From a virus: a stretch of 42,814 nt of DNA. Both the position numbers and the translations under genes were made by a program. The notes under the pieces are model-generated. The model was given only the letters and a program-made list of their open reading frames with translations. It made no database searches and was not told the origin of the DNA. Shown here piece by piece: positions 1-6,468 of the stretch. Location of the stretch: the IMG/VR virus record IMGVR_UViG_3300048928_000358, positions 1 to 42,814 of that record, one strand, 5' to 3'. Within the stretch, counting starts at the first letter, position 1. Each line of letters begins with the position of its first letter.

Positions 1-123
1 ACACCGGAGGCGGTGACGTCACCGCCGGCCCGCCCGCGACGCGGCCAGGGGGCGGCGAAGGCGGAGCCGGGGGGCGCTGCCGTCGCCGCTCCCGCTAGCG
101 GCGCGATCCGCGGCCTGAAGGCC
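1..123. repeat. Terminal direct repeat, left copy (circular join)
   Basis: Bases 1-123 are identical to bases 42692-42814. A coding frame passes through the repeat without interruption, so the two copies are best read as the overlap of a circular sequence and not as two real copies. The non-redundant length is then 42,691 bp. Confidence 0.95.
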
Positions 124-564
124 CTGCAGGCGCTCGCCGGGCACCCGGCCGGGCTGACCGAACAGCAATGGGCATGGATCGCCGGCCTGTCCCGGAAGGG
201 CGGTACCTGGACCACCTACAAGGGCGCGCTGCGCGTCGCCGGCCTGGTCGAACTGACCGGAGGCCGATGGCGCGTAACCGAGGCCGGCATCGCGGCCGTC
301 GGCCCGATCGGCGCGGTACCGCAGCTCGGCGCAGATCTCGCCCGCGCGTGGGCCGCGCGGATCCCCGGCACGCGCCGCATGGTCGACGTCCTGATCAAAC
401 GCTGGCCCCACATGGTCACGCGCGAAGCCCTCGCCGCCGATCTCGGGATGGCCACCGGCGGCGGCACCTTCACCACCTACCTCGGCCGCCTCCGCGGCCA
501 ATCCATGCTCGATGAGCAAAGCAAACGCCTGCGCCTCGCGCCGGCGCTGATGGGAGACGCCTGA
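1..564 (+). CDS. HerA-like ATPase, C-terminal part (continues from 41519)
   Basis: This is the 3' part of the gene that starts at 41519 and crosses the circular join. Position 1 is a codon start in the same frame, giving a 578-residue protein. This part holds a Pro/Ala-rich linker and then two similar winged-helix-like units, at about residues 430-475 and 517-561 of the full protein. Each carries the same signature (GGTWTTY and GGTFTTY), which suggests an internal duplication of a DNA-binding domain. The first in-window ATG (13) is internal and not a real start. The stop abuts the next small gene at 565. Confidence 0.85.
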   Translation, partial: TPEAVTSPPARPRRGQGAAKAEPGGAAVAAPASGAIRGLKALQALAGHPAGLTEQQWAWIAGLSRKGGTWTTYKGALRVAGLVELTGGRWRVTEAGIAAVGPIGAVPQLGADLARAWAARIPGTRRMVDVLIKRWPHMVTREALAADLGMATGGGTFTTYLGRLRGQSMLDEQSKRLRLAPALMGDA

Positions 565-687
565 ATGTCGGCCGACGACAATCGCCAGCTCGATACGGAG
601 GCGCAGGAGATCGCCGTCCGCATCTTTTTCGCGCTCGCGGTGCTCATAGCAGCCGTGCTCGTCTGGCTCGCCTGGGGAGCCGCCTGA
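565..687 (+). CDS. Small single-span membrane protein
   Basis: A 40-residue product starts directly after the stop of the ATPase gene, and its own stop overlaps the next start (ATGA at 687). After about 17 polar residues it has one hydrophobic segment (FFALAVLIAAVLVWLAWGAA) that reaches the C-terminus, so it is probably a membrane peptide with its N-terminus in the cytoplasm. It resembles no family I can name. Tight coupling on both sides and a clean membrane segment are the reasons to call it real. Its role is unknown. Confidence 0.6.
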   Translation: MSADDNRQLDTEAQEIAVRIFFALAVLIAAVLVWLAWGAA

Positions 688-998
688 TGCCCAGCGTTGA
701 GGAACAGGTCATAATGGATCTGTCTAGGGCAGCGGTGCAGGAGGCGATGGCGGCGGTCGTTCGCAAATGCGAACTGCTGCCGGGAGCACAGACCAAAATC
801 CTTGTGCTGGCGATGCTCGAATTGGAGATCAAGGCGCGCGTGGTCCGCGAAAAATTGGCCCCGACGTTTGGCGCCGAAGCTGCTGAAAACATCAATGAGG
901 CGATCGACGCCGGGACGGCGCAATCTTCCGCATTGTTCGATGTGATCCACCGCGAGAGGACCGGTGCGCGATCGCCGGTAGCCCCGTCCAATGGCTGA
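687..998 (+). CDS. Hypothetical early-operon protein
   Basis: A 103-residue, mostly helical protein of unknown function. It starts with ATG overlapping the preceding stop and overlaps the next gene by 8 bases, so it is part of the same polycistronic unit. There is no membrane segment, no cysteine cluster and no recognisable motif. The region around residues 10-50 looks amphipathic. Its codon use is slightly less GC-rich than its neighbours, which may indicate a separate origin. Confidence 0.65.
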   Translation: MPSVEEQVIMDLSRAAVQEAMAAVVRKCELLPGAQTKILVLAMLELEIKARVVREKLAPTFGAEAAENINEAIDAGTAQSSALFDVIHRERTGARSPVAPSNG

Positions 999-1230
999 TC
1001 TGATCGCCGCCGACCAGCTCCGCCTGTTCATCGAGCGCATCGAGCGGCTCGAGGAAGAGAAGAAGGGCATCATGGACGACGTCCGCGACGTCTACCAGGA
1101 GGCCAAGGGCCAGGGCTACGACACCAAGACGATGCGCGCGGTCATCCGCCTGCGCCGGATGGAGAAGAACGCCCGCGACGAAGCCGAGGCCCTGCTCGAC
1201 ATCTACAAGTCTGCGCTGGGGCTGTCATGA
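991..1230 (+). CDS. gapR-like: GapR-like nucleoid-associated protein (DUF2312)
   Basis: The 79-residue product matches the DUF2312/GapR pattern: a helical N-terminus ([19 protein letters not shown]), then [18 protein letters not shown] and a C-terminal helix ending [10 protein letters not shown]. In Caulobacter, GapR (about 89 residues) is a clamp-like dimer/tetramer that binds overtwisted, AT-rich DNA and stimulates type II topoisomerases ahead of the replication fork. Those family facts are established; a similar role here is inferred. The gene lies in the early operon between the ParB/HerA-like genes and the integrase, where a topology factor could help phage replication or modify host chromosome organisation. 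Its start overlaps the previous gene by 8 bases. Confidence 0.9.
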   Translation: MADLIAADQLRLFIERIERLEEEKKGIMDDVRDVYQEAKGQGYDTKTMRAVIRLRRMEKNARDEAEALLDIYKSALGLS

Positions 1231-1733
1231 CGGCCGACCCCGCTGCGCTTATCCGCCTGTTCGTCGCGATCGCCGTGTCCGCGCGTTCGCGGCCGCTGCG
1301 CCGCGCCGCAAGCTCGGCGGCCGCCGTCATCTGCGCGAGGGCAGGGATGCCCGCCTCCACCATGCGACGTCCGCGGCGCATGTTGACGGCTGACACGACC
1401 GCGCGGATCTTCGCACCCCGCTACGTCGGCCGCCATCCGATCGAGTTCGCCGATCTGGACGACGATCCGCACGGCCCCGTAGGCGCCTCGCTGTTCGAAC
1501 CTGTCGCGCCGCGCCGCCTGTCCGCCTTCCGGGCTCCTCCCCGACCGCAGCGGCCTGTGGCGTCCCTCCAGGATGTCCTGAGCCGCCTCGATCGGGCTCT
1601 GCAGCAGGCCGCCGATCGAAGCGGGGCGGATCTCGGCAGCGAAACCGTCCAGGACGCGCAAGCGCGCAACTTCGCCGCTGCTGTCGCTGACGCGCGACGC
1701 CGCGACGCAGCTCGGGAGGCGTCCGGGCGATGA
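1227..1733 (+). CDS. Hypothetical basic protein
   Basis: A 168-residue Arg- and Ala-rich protein coupled by ATGA overlaps to the GapR-like gene before it and the gene after it. The N-terminal 60 residues contain many arginines. The second half has a helical stretch (about residues 112-165) that could form a coiled coil. No domain is recognised. The long open frame inside a strictly coupled operon supports it as coding, but composition alone in such GC-rich DNA is weak evidence. Confidence 0.55.
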   Translation: MTADPAALIRLFVAIAVSARSRPLRRAASSAAAVICARAGMPASTMRRPRRMLTADTTARIFAPRYVGRHPIEFADLDDDPHGPVGASLFEPVAPRRLSAFRAPPRPQRPVASLQDVLSRLDRALQQAADRSGADLGSETVQDAQARNFAAAVADARRRDAAREASGR

Positions 1734-1978
1734 GCGAGGGATCCGGAGCCATGCGCCAGACCGTTGTCCACCGCGAGGTCATGGGTGGCTGTTTCGACTG
1801 CCACGGCGATCGTGCGCACTGGATTGGCGCCCACGCCCAGGGCGTCGCGGCCCGACATCACGACGCGACTGGCCACACCACCTGGACCGACGTCGTCATG
1901 ACCGTGCGCTACGGACAGCGCGCGATCGACGGCGACCAGATGGACATCGAGACGGCGATCGCCGGGGCGACCGCATGA
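1730..1978 (+). CDS. Small CxxC protein, hypothetical
   Basis: An 82-residue protein with one CxxCH motif (GGCFDCHGD, about residues 19-27) and several further histidines, which could bind a metal. It starts in an ATGA overlap with the gene before. A second methionine (MRQTV) eight codons in is an alternative start. The CxxCH motif also fits haem attachment, but there is no signal peptide, so a zinc-binding cytoplasmic protein is more likely. The function is unknown. Confidence 0.55.
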   Translation: MSEGSGAMRQTVVHREVMGGCFDCHGDRAHWIGAHAQGVAARHHDATGHTTWTDVVMTVRYGQRAIDGDQMDIETAIAGATA

Positions 1979-2003
1979 AGCGGCCTAGAACGGGAGAGAA
2001 ACC

Positions 2004-2339
2004 ATGACGGTCCCGACGATCGTCCACCTCGACACGCGCGTCAGCCGGGCGTCGGAGCGCGGCCGCGGGCTCAAGCTGGAGCCCGCGGATCTCGATTTGC
2101 TCGTCAGCCTGGGCGTGATGGACATCCTGCACCGGGCCAAGGCCGATTATCTGAAGGAACAGGCACGATGCCGCGACGCGCGGAACCGCTCTATCAACGG
2201 GGCAAATACAAGCTCGACTGGGATCGACGAGCAGACGGCTCCCTCCGCTCTCCTTACCTCACGGTCTTCTGGTACGATGCCGAAGCGCAGCGCAAGCGTA
2301 GCCGTTCAACGGGCACGGCAGACGAAGCCGCCGGGATGA
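2004..2339 (+). CDS. Small helical protein overlapping the integrase start
   Basis: A 111-residue frame preceded by a purine-rich ribosome site (GGGAGAG at about 1990). The N-terminal 60 residues look like a folded helical protein (LKLEPADLDLLVSLGVMDIL, then a charged helix). The last 57 residues overlap the 5' end of the integrase gene (from 2168) in another frame and are Ser/Thr/Arg-rich. The overlap of 172 bases is unusual. Either the tail is real and the genes overlap, or the conserved part ends early. The function is unknown. Confidence 0.5.
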   Translation: MTVPTIVHLDTRVSRASERGRGLKLEPADLDLLVSLGVMDILHRAKADYLKEQARCRDARNRSINGANTSSTGIDEQTAPSALLTSRSSGTMPKRSASVAVQRARQTKPPG

Positions 2340-3472
2340 GGGCCCTGGACGCCCAATATCTTCAGGATGCGTCGGAATCGCCGGCCTACTGCCCGCACTG
2401 CGGCCGTCCGATGGCGCGCGCCACCGAATATCTGCTCGCCGACGCGATCGCGGACTATCGTCTCGAAATCGGCGACGAGCGCGCGTCGGCCGACACGATC
2501 GCGGCGCGGCTGAAACATGTCGTCGATTTCCTCGAGGCGACCAATCGGATCGAGGCCAGCTGCGCCCATGCGTGCGTGCCGGGATTCGCCGAGGCGTTTC
2601 GCCTATGGTCGAAGAAGCAGCCGGTCGTATGGCGCAACAAACAGGGTGCGATCACCGTCTCGCGCGCGCGATCGCCGGCGACGACCGAGGAATCGATCCT
2701 GCAGCTGGTCGCGGTGCTCAACCACGCGGCGAAAGAGAAGCGGTCGGACACGAGGCCGGAATACAGTCCGATCGGCCGCAAGCGCGTCACCCGCAAGCGC
2801 CGGGTGCGTGTCGACGTCGACGTGCTGGCGCGCATGCTCGCCTACGCGGCGGAGCCGAAGAAACAGCGCGAGACGCTCCACGCCTTCCTGGTCGGCTCGA
2901 TCTGCACCCTCGCCCGGCCGGACGCGGTCGTCGATATCTCGACCGATCCATCGCGCCGGCAATGGTGGCCGGGATCGACGACGATCGACCTGAACCCGCA
3001 GCTTCGGACGCAAACGAAGAAAAGCCGCCCGGTCCTGCCCGTCGTCCCGCTCCTCGATCGCTGGCTGACCGAGATCCACGCCGACGCCAACGACGAGAAG
3101 CGGCCGACGAATCACTGGCTGGTCAATTATTTCGGATCGCCGGTCGCGAACGTCGAATCGGCCTGGGAGACGATGCTCAAAAAATTGAGCCTCCCGCTCG
3201 ATCGCGAGTGGCGTCCCTACGTCCTGCGCCACAGCCTGGCGACGCTGATGCGCCGGCGCGGCGTCCCGAAATGGGAGCTCCAGGGCTTCATGGGCCACGC
3301 GGACGGAAGCGTGACCGAAACCTATGCTGTGGAGCTAGAATTTCCCAATGTCTGCAATGCGTTGAACGCCATCATTGGGGAATTGGAGGCGATGGCGCCC
3401 GGTGCTTTACACCGGACGCTCACCGGACCTTCTCACACTATCATCCCCCTAAGGAGACGCAAAATGCCCTGA
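2168..3472 (+). CDS. int: Tyrosine-type site-specific integrase
   Basis: A 434-residue tyrosine recombinase that integrates and excises the phage at the adjacent attP. Residues 1-45 form an N-terminal arm-binding-like region (LYQRGKYKLDWDRR). A CPHC pair sits near residue 74 and may bind zinc. The SAM-like core-binding domain covers about residues 85-200. The catalytic domain follows: the first arginine is probably that of LARPDA, box II reads YVLRHSLATLM (Arg-His), and GFMGHADGSVTETYA carries the second His and the Tyr nucleophile. The gene ends 15 bases before the attP core, the usual arrangement for P2-like phages. ATG 2168 is preceded by AAGGAAC. Confidence 0.95.
   Translation: MPRRAEPLYQRGKYKLDWDRRADGSLRSPYLTVFWYDAEAQRKRSRSTGTADEAAGMRALDAQYLQDASESPAYCPHCGRPMARATEYLLADAIADYRLEIGDERASADTIAARLKHVVDFLEATNRIEASCAHACVPGFAEAFRLWSKKQPVVWRNKQGAITVSRARSPATTEESILQLVAVLNHAAKEKRSDTRPEYSPIGRKRVTRKRRVRVDVDVLARMLAYAAEPKKQRETLHAFLVGSICTLARPDAVVDISTDPSRRQWWPGSTTIDLNPQLRTQTKKSRPVLPVVPLLDRWLTEIHADANDEKRPTNHWLVNYFGSPVANVESAWETMLKKLSLPLDREWRPYVLRHSLATLMRRRGVPKWELQGFMGHADGSVTETYAVELEFPNVCNALNAIIGELEAMAPGALHRTLTGPSHTIIPLRRRKMP
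3410..3428 (+). repeat. Candidate integrase arm sites, left pair
   Basis: The octamer CACCGGAC occurs at 3410-3417 and again at 3421-3428, an 11-bp period. A matching pair with the same 11-bp spacing lies on the other side of the attP core (3629-3647). Paired direct repeats in helical phase on both sides of a core are what arm-type integrase sites look like. The left pair lies inside the 3' end of the integrase gene. Confidence 0.6.
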
Positions 3473-3487
3473 TATCAGAGCATTAAG

Positions 3488-3532
3488 TGGTGGGCGCGGC
3501 TGGGATTGAACCAGCGACCCCTGCGGTGTGAA
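3488..3532 (-). other. attP: attP core: 3' half of tRNA-Val(CAC)
   Basis: On the minus strand these 45 bases read as the end of a tRNA: anticodon loop TTCACAC (anticodon CAC, valine), anticodon stem CGCAG, variable loop GGGTC, T stem and loop GCTGG-TTCAATC-CCAGC, acceptor CGCGCCC, discriminator A and an encoded CCA. The 5' side of the anticodon stem is not continued in the phage, so identity with the host tRNA is expected to start at the anticodon loop. Integration here would rebuild a complete tRNA-Val gene. The single uninterrupted core shows the element is in its excised form. Confidence 0.9.
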
Positions 3533-3628
3533 CAAAGGCGATATCCCGGATTTCCGCCATTTTTGACGCCCTTTGCTACTTAGCAACGGGCGCTAAACGG
3601 GCGAAAATCTGCCGATTTAGCTGCCTTT

Positions 3629-3647
3629 CGCCGGACTTCCACCGGAC
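3629..3647 (+). repeat. Candidate integrase arm sites, right pair
   Basis: CGCCGGAC at 3629-3636 and CACCGGAC at 3640-3647 repeat with the same 11-bp period as the pair at 3410-3428. Together the two pairs flank the attP core and probably bind the integrase N-terminal domain. Confidence 0.6.
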
Positions 3648-3698
3648 CCCGTAGGCGCCCCTTCCACCCCCGGAAATATCGCTCCACGATCTAGGCGG

Positions 3699-3722
3699 CG
3701 GCTGACACCCCTAAGTCAGCCG
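3699..3722. terminator. Stem-loop after attP
   Basis: CGGCTGAC and GTCAGCCG form an 8-bp stem around an 8-base loop. No T-run follows directly. It could end integrase-side transcription or act as an operator for the gene that follows. Only the inverted repeat itself is certain. Confidence 0.4.
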
Positions 3723-3764
3723 GCGCTTTCGTGCGCCCATCGACCTTCCATCCTGGAGGCCGAA

Positions 3765-3848
3765 ATGTACTCGTTTACCTTCGCGGTAGGCGCGGCCGAG
3801 ACCGCCTGCCCTGCCATGTCAAATCAGCGCCGCGGTGCGGCACGATGA
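3765..3848 (+). CDS. 27-residue leader peptide, coupled
   Basis: A short frame begins with ATG eight bases after a good ribosome site (TGGAGG at 3754-3759). It ends in an ATGA overlap with the start of the HTH gene at 3845. It has no recognisable domain. The strong ribosome site and exact overlap suggest that translation of this leader delivers ribosomes to the HTH gene, which has no good site of its own at 3845. Confidence 0.4.
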   Translation: MYSFTFAVGAAETACPAMSNQRRGAAR

Positions 3849-4561
3849 CACAGACGCGCTACCACCAATCCGCCCCCGGCCTCGGCGATCTGCTCGCCGG
3901 CCGGAAGCACGGCCAGCATATGGAGCGCACCGGCAATCCTTGCTGGCGAGACAGCTACGACGTCGACGACGAACGCTGCCAACGGTTCGTTCATCCGGTC
4001 GACCGGGATGAGGTCGCGGCGATCCTCACCGTCGTCGAGCAGCACAATCTGGAAACGAAGGATCCGGGTAAGCGGTGCGGAGTGCTGCGGATGTGGGGCA
4101 CGGCTGTGATGCGCTACCTGTTGCGCGAGTCTCTTTCGAACAAGGGCGTTTGCTGTCCGTCACAAGCGCAGATCGCCCAGGCGCTGCGGATCGCGCGGAG
4201 CACGGTCGTGGCCACGCTCGAGGCGCTTGCGAGCGCCGGCTTCCTCGAATGGACGCGCCGCACGGTTATCGATGACGACGGCTCTGGGCCGCGGCGCAAG
4301 CAAACGAGCAACCTCTACCGCTTCATCCTGCCGAAGCACCTTGCCTGGCGCGTGAGCAAATTCCTGGTGAAGCGCTTCGGACGTAAGCCCGGGATACCGC
4401 GCAGCATTGCCGCGGCGCTCGCTCCGGCCGCCCTGGAGGCCCGCCGCGTCCGACTGATCGCCGGCCAGGAAGCGCGCCGGCGCAAGCGGCCGTCGATCGT
4501 CGAGGCGCTCGGCAGGCTGCTCAATGGAGCTAGCCCGAGTCCAATGAACGGACTGTCCTAG
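3845..4561 (+). CDS. Helix-turn-helix protein, possible replication/regulatory role
   Basis: A 238-residue protein with a winged helix-turn-helix at about residues 105-140 (CPSQAQIAQALRIARSTVVA, then a wing leading to GFLEWTRR). A basic region and a C-terminal helical tail follow. The HTH has the multi-step form seen in phage replication-organiser and MarR/GntR-type DNA-binding proteins. The frame is open upstream to 3731, but ATG 3845 coincides with the end of a coupled leader and begins the ordered part. It lies alone between attP and the cos-like region. It may initiate replication or regulate; neither is proven by sequence. Confidence 0.7.
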   Translation: MTQTRYHQSAPGLGDLLAGRKHGQHMERTGNPCWRDSYDVDDERCQRFVHPVDRDEVAAILTVVEQHNLETKDPGKRCGVLRMWGTAVMRYLLRESLSNKGVCCPSQAQIAQALRIARSTVVATLEALASAGFLEWTRRTVIDDDGSGPRRKQTSNLYRFILPKHLAWRVSKFLVKRFGRKPGIPRSIAAALAPAALEARRVRLIAGQEARRRKRPSIVEALGRLLNGASPSPMNGLS

Positions 4562-4676
4562 GGCCCGAAAGTTGAAGAATATGAGGAGTGACTACGTCAC
4601 GCTCTGATTTGTCGGACCCGCTGCAGGCGGATCGAGCCTCCAAACGTCCTGCCCGCCTGATGGCGATCGGCAGGGG

Positions 4677-4696
4677 GTGCCGGCTTGCGCCGGCAC
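4677..4696. repeat. Perfect 8-bp hairpin
   Basis: GTGCCGGC and GCCGGCAC pair around the loop TTGC. No T-run follows, so it is more likely a structural or protein-binding element near the packaging region than an intrinsic terminator. Confidence 0.5.
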
Positions 4697-4899
4697 AATG
4701 CTCCCCGACGGGGGCATGCGGCTTTCGGCATCCATCCCAGCCGACGTCATCCCTTGCGCAGGCCGGGGGACGCGCGGGGATGGGGGCTAGCGTGCAACAA
4801 ACCGCGATTTGGGCATGGGATGCCGCCAAGGCCCTATACCCTCGGAAACGGCGGGAAATCGGCCCTCCCCCGCCCCGGCGGGAAAACGAGGAATGCAAC

Positions 4900-4919
4900 A
4901 AAAACCGCTCCAAAAGCGG
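4900..4919 (-). terminator. Leftward intrinsic-type terminator
   Basis: Read on the minus strand, CCGCT-TTTGG-AGCGG is followed by TTTTT. It would stop leftward transcription coming from the terminase-portal-dam operon just before the cos candidate. The stem is only 5 bp, so the call is moderate. Confidence 0.4.
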
Positions 4920-4922
4920 GCG

Positions 4923-4943
4923 GGCGAGGCGCGGGGGCAAGCG
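4923..4943 (+). other. cos: Candidate cos (packaging) site
   Basis: The stretch starts GGCGAGGCG, then a G-run and CAAGCGC. The 19-base cohesive end of P2, as I remember it, is GGCGAGGCGGGGAAAGCAC, so the first nine bases agree exactly and the remainder is similar. The position also fits: in P2 the cos lies just beyond the leftward portal gene, at the genome end. Here it is non-coding, beyond portal and dam. The exact nicks cannot be seen. Confidence 0.5.
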
Positions 4944-5045
4944 CGGCGCCCGGGCCCGCGGTTTTCGGCCGGCCGGCCGGGCCGGGCGCCCGCCGCGGCC
5001 TCGCCCTTGACGGCGGCGGTCTGGTTTTGTTCTCATTGGGGGGTG

Positions 5046-5471
5046 ATGGCCCGCCGCGGAACGCCCTTCCCTGTTGAACCCACCCGGCCGGTCCAGGAGA
5101 AAGCTGTAGCGCTGTGTGTCCGGGAGCTGCCGCTCGGCGTGTTCGATCGCCGCATGGCAAAGCTCGGCGCGCCGGGCGCGATCGCGGCGATTCGTGGCAG
5201 CGCTACGGACGACCGGCCCTATCTGGTCCGCCTGCTGCAGCAGACGTTGCGCGACTGCACCGAGCCCGGGAACGGCGGCGAGCCCTACCATATCTGCGCG
5301 CGGTTGTATGAGCAGCTGGTCGGGCCGTTCGGGCCCGACGAAGAGCGTTGGCTGATGCAGGTGCTCGTCAACACCTGGATCCCCGAGACGATCAGGGATG
5401 AGATGGGCGGGCCGACGAAGCTGACGCCCTGGGCGAAGGCCGAGCTGGCGCGATGGTCCTGCCTGCCCTGA
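5046..5471 (+). CDS. Hypothetical protein next to cos region
   Basis: A 141-residue protein of unknown function. The frame is open upstream to 4809, but that part is Arg/Pro/Gly-rich shadow sequence. ATG 5046 begins the ordered part (MARRGTPFPVEPTRP). The rest is mostly helical, with conserved-looking tracts RPYLVRLLQQTLRD and DEERWLMQVLVNTWIPETIR. It is the only rightward gene between the HTH gene and the leftward packaging operon. The two operons converge at about 5471-5511. Confidence 0.6.
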   Translation: MARRGTPFPVEPTRPVQEKAVALCVRELPLGVFDRRMAKLGAPGAIAAIRGSATDDRPYLVRLLQQTLRDCTEPGNGGEPYHICARLYEQLVGPFGPDEERWLMQVLVNTWIPETIRDEMGGPTKLTPWAKAELARWSCLP

Positions 5472-5510
5472 CCGGCGACGGCCGCGCCGCGGCCGCCGCC
5501 GATCGGCGCG

Positions 5511-6332
5511 TCATTCGATTGCGAAGTTGCTGATCAGCAGCTCGGTCACCGGCTTGGCCGTGCCGGTCGCGGCCGTCGCGATCGCGTAGGTCGTCGGCAC
5601 CTCGGCGATTCGAAACGCGCCGAACAGCTCGCGCACGCCTGGCGTGTCGTTGATCGACATCAGAAAGCGGCCGCGGATCCTCGCCAGCTGCGCGGCCAGC
5701 TGTGCGAAGTCGGCGCGGCCGAACACGTCCTGGCCGTAGTCGGTCTCGCATCCCCAATAGGGCGGATCGAGATAGAACAGAGCCCCGGCCCGATCGTACC
5801 GCCGGATGAACTCGCCGTAGCCGAGCTGCTCGATCGTCACGCCGGCTAGCCGCTCGTGAATGTCGGCCAGTACCGGCTCGACCTTCGTGGTGTTGAACCG
5901 CGCGCCCTGGCTGGCGTCGACGCCGAAGTGTCGCCCGCTCACCCTGCCGCCGAACGCGAGCCGCTGGAGATAGAGGAAGCGCGCAGCGCGCTGCAGATCC
6001 GTCAGCGTCACCGGATCCTGGGCGAGCAGCCGAGTGAACTCCGCCCGGCTCGCCACGCGGAACCGCAGCATGTCGACGAAGTAAACGTAATGCTCCTGGA
6101 GCACGCGGAAGAACGTCGCGACGTCGCCCGAGATATCGTTGATCACCTCGACCCTCGGCCGACGCGATCGCCGCAGGAAAATCCCGCCCATGCCGACAAA
6201 GGGCTCGGCATAGCTGTCATGGTCCGTCGCGTCGATGATCGCGCAGATCCGCTTCGCCAAGGCGCGCTTTCCGCCTTGATAACCCGCCGCGGGGCGGACG
6301 GGTTGAACTGCCATCAGTGATGTCATTTGCAC
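5511..6332 (-). CDS. dam: DNA adenine N6-methyltransferase (Dam/D12 class)
   Basis: A 273-residue D12-class methyltransferase that methylates adenine using S-adenosylmethionine. The AdoMet-binding motif near the N-terminus is AAGYQGGKRALAKRI (about 15-29), followed by YAEPFVGMGGIFLRR (about 41-55). The catalytic motif IV DPPY is in LFYLDPPYWGCETDYG (about 188-203). GTG 6332 opens the frame, and ATG 6326 or 6314 are equally possible starts; none has a clear ribosome site. It is the last gene of the leftward terminase-portal operon. A late phage methylase could protect packaged DNA from host restriction or alter regulation. The target sequence cannot be read from the gene. Confidence 0.92.
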   Translation of the reverse strand: MQMTSLMAVQPVRPAAGYQGGKRALAKRICAIIDATDHDSYAEPFVGMGGIFLRRSRRPRVEVINDISGDVATFFRVLQEHYVYFVDMLRFRVASRAEFTRLLAQDPVTLTDLQRAARFLYLQRLAFGGRVSGRHFGVDASQGARFNTTKVEPVLADIHERLAGVTIEQLGYGEFIRRYDRAGALFYLDPPYWGCETDYGQDVFGRADFAQLAAQLARIRGRFLMSINDTPGVRELFGAFRIAEVPTTYAIATAATGTAKPVTELLISNFAIE

Positions 6333-6347
6333 ACTCGCACGTTATGA

Positions 6348-6370
6348 CCCCGCCGGTACCGGTGGCGGGG
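6348..6370. repeat. Hairpin between portal and dam
   Basis: CCCCGCC and GGCGGGG form a 7-bp stem around a GGTACCGGT centre. A second 7-bp hairpin (CGCCCGG/CCGGGCG) lies at 6443-6461, just after the portal stop. Neither has a T-run in the leftward direction. They may lower transcription into dam or stabilise the mRNA end. Confidence 0.4.
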
Positions 6371-6468
6371 CGGCCTGATCGGCCGGTCTTGTCGTGGCGA
6401 GCTTGCTCTCGTCGGTGGAGCGCGTGGCAGCGCGCTTCCCCCCGCCCGGCGGTACCGGGCGAGCTGGA

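Larger units (their letters stand above)
4562..5045. other. GC-rich non-coding stretch with hairpins and cos candidate
   Basis: This 484-base stretch has no convincing gene. The open frames across it are Arg/Pro/Gly-rich and unlike proteins. It holds a perfect 8-bp hairpin (4677-4696), a second short GC hairpin near 4700, two TGCAACAAA runs (about 4794 and 4894), a leftward terminator-like hairpin (4900-4919) and a P2-like cos candidate (about 4923-4943), followed by a dense run of GGCC-type palindromes (about 4950-5000). Confidence 0.7.

Noticed and set aside
1-123. True virion terminal redundancy
   Set aside because: The repeat lies inside a gene whose frame is continuous across it, its length looks like an assembly overlap, and P2-like phages use cos ends with short single-stranded overhangs. 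Circular overlap is the simpler explanation.
3488-3532. A complete tRNA gene
   Set aside because: Only the anticodon loop to the CCA end is present; the D arm, acceptor 5' strand and 5' anticodon stem are missing. It is an att core and not a functional tRNA.
4588-5010. Possible genes in the stretch before 5046
   Set aside because: The open frames give Arg/Pro/Gly-rich products, lack ribosome sites and overlap hairpins and the cos candidate. Non-coding is the better reading.
5006-5040. Sigma70 promoter before the 5046 gene (TTGACG with a T-rich run)
   Set aside because: The -35 is fair, but no acceptable -10 hexamer lies at 16-18 bases. Too weak to report as a feature.
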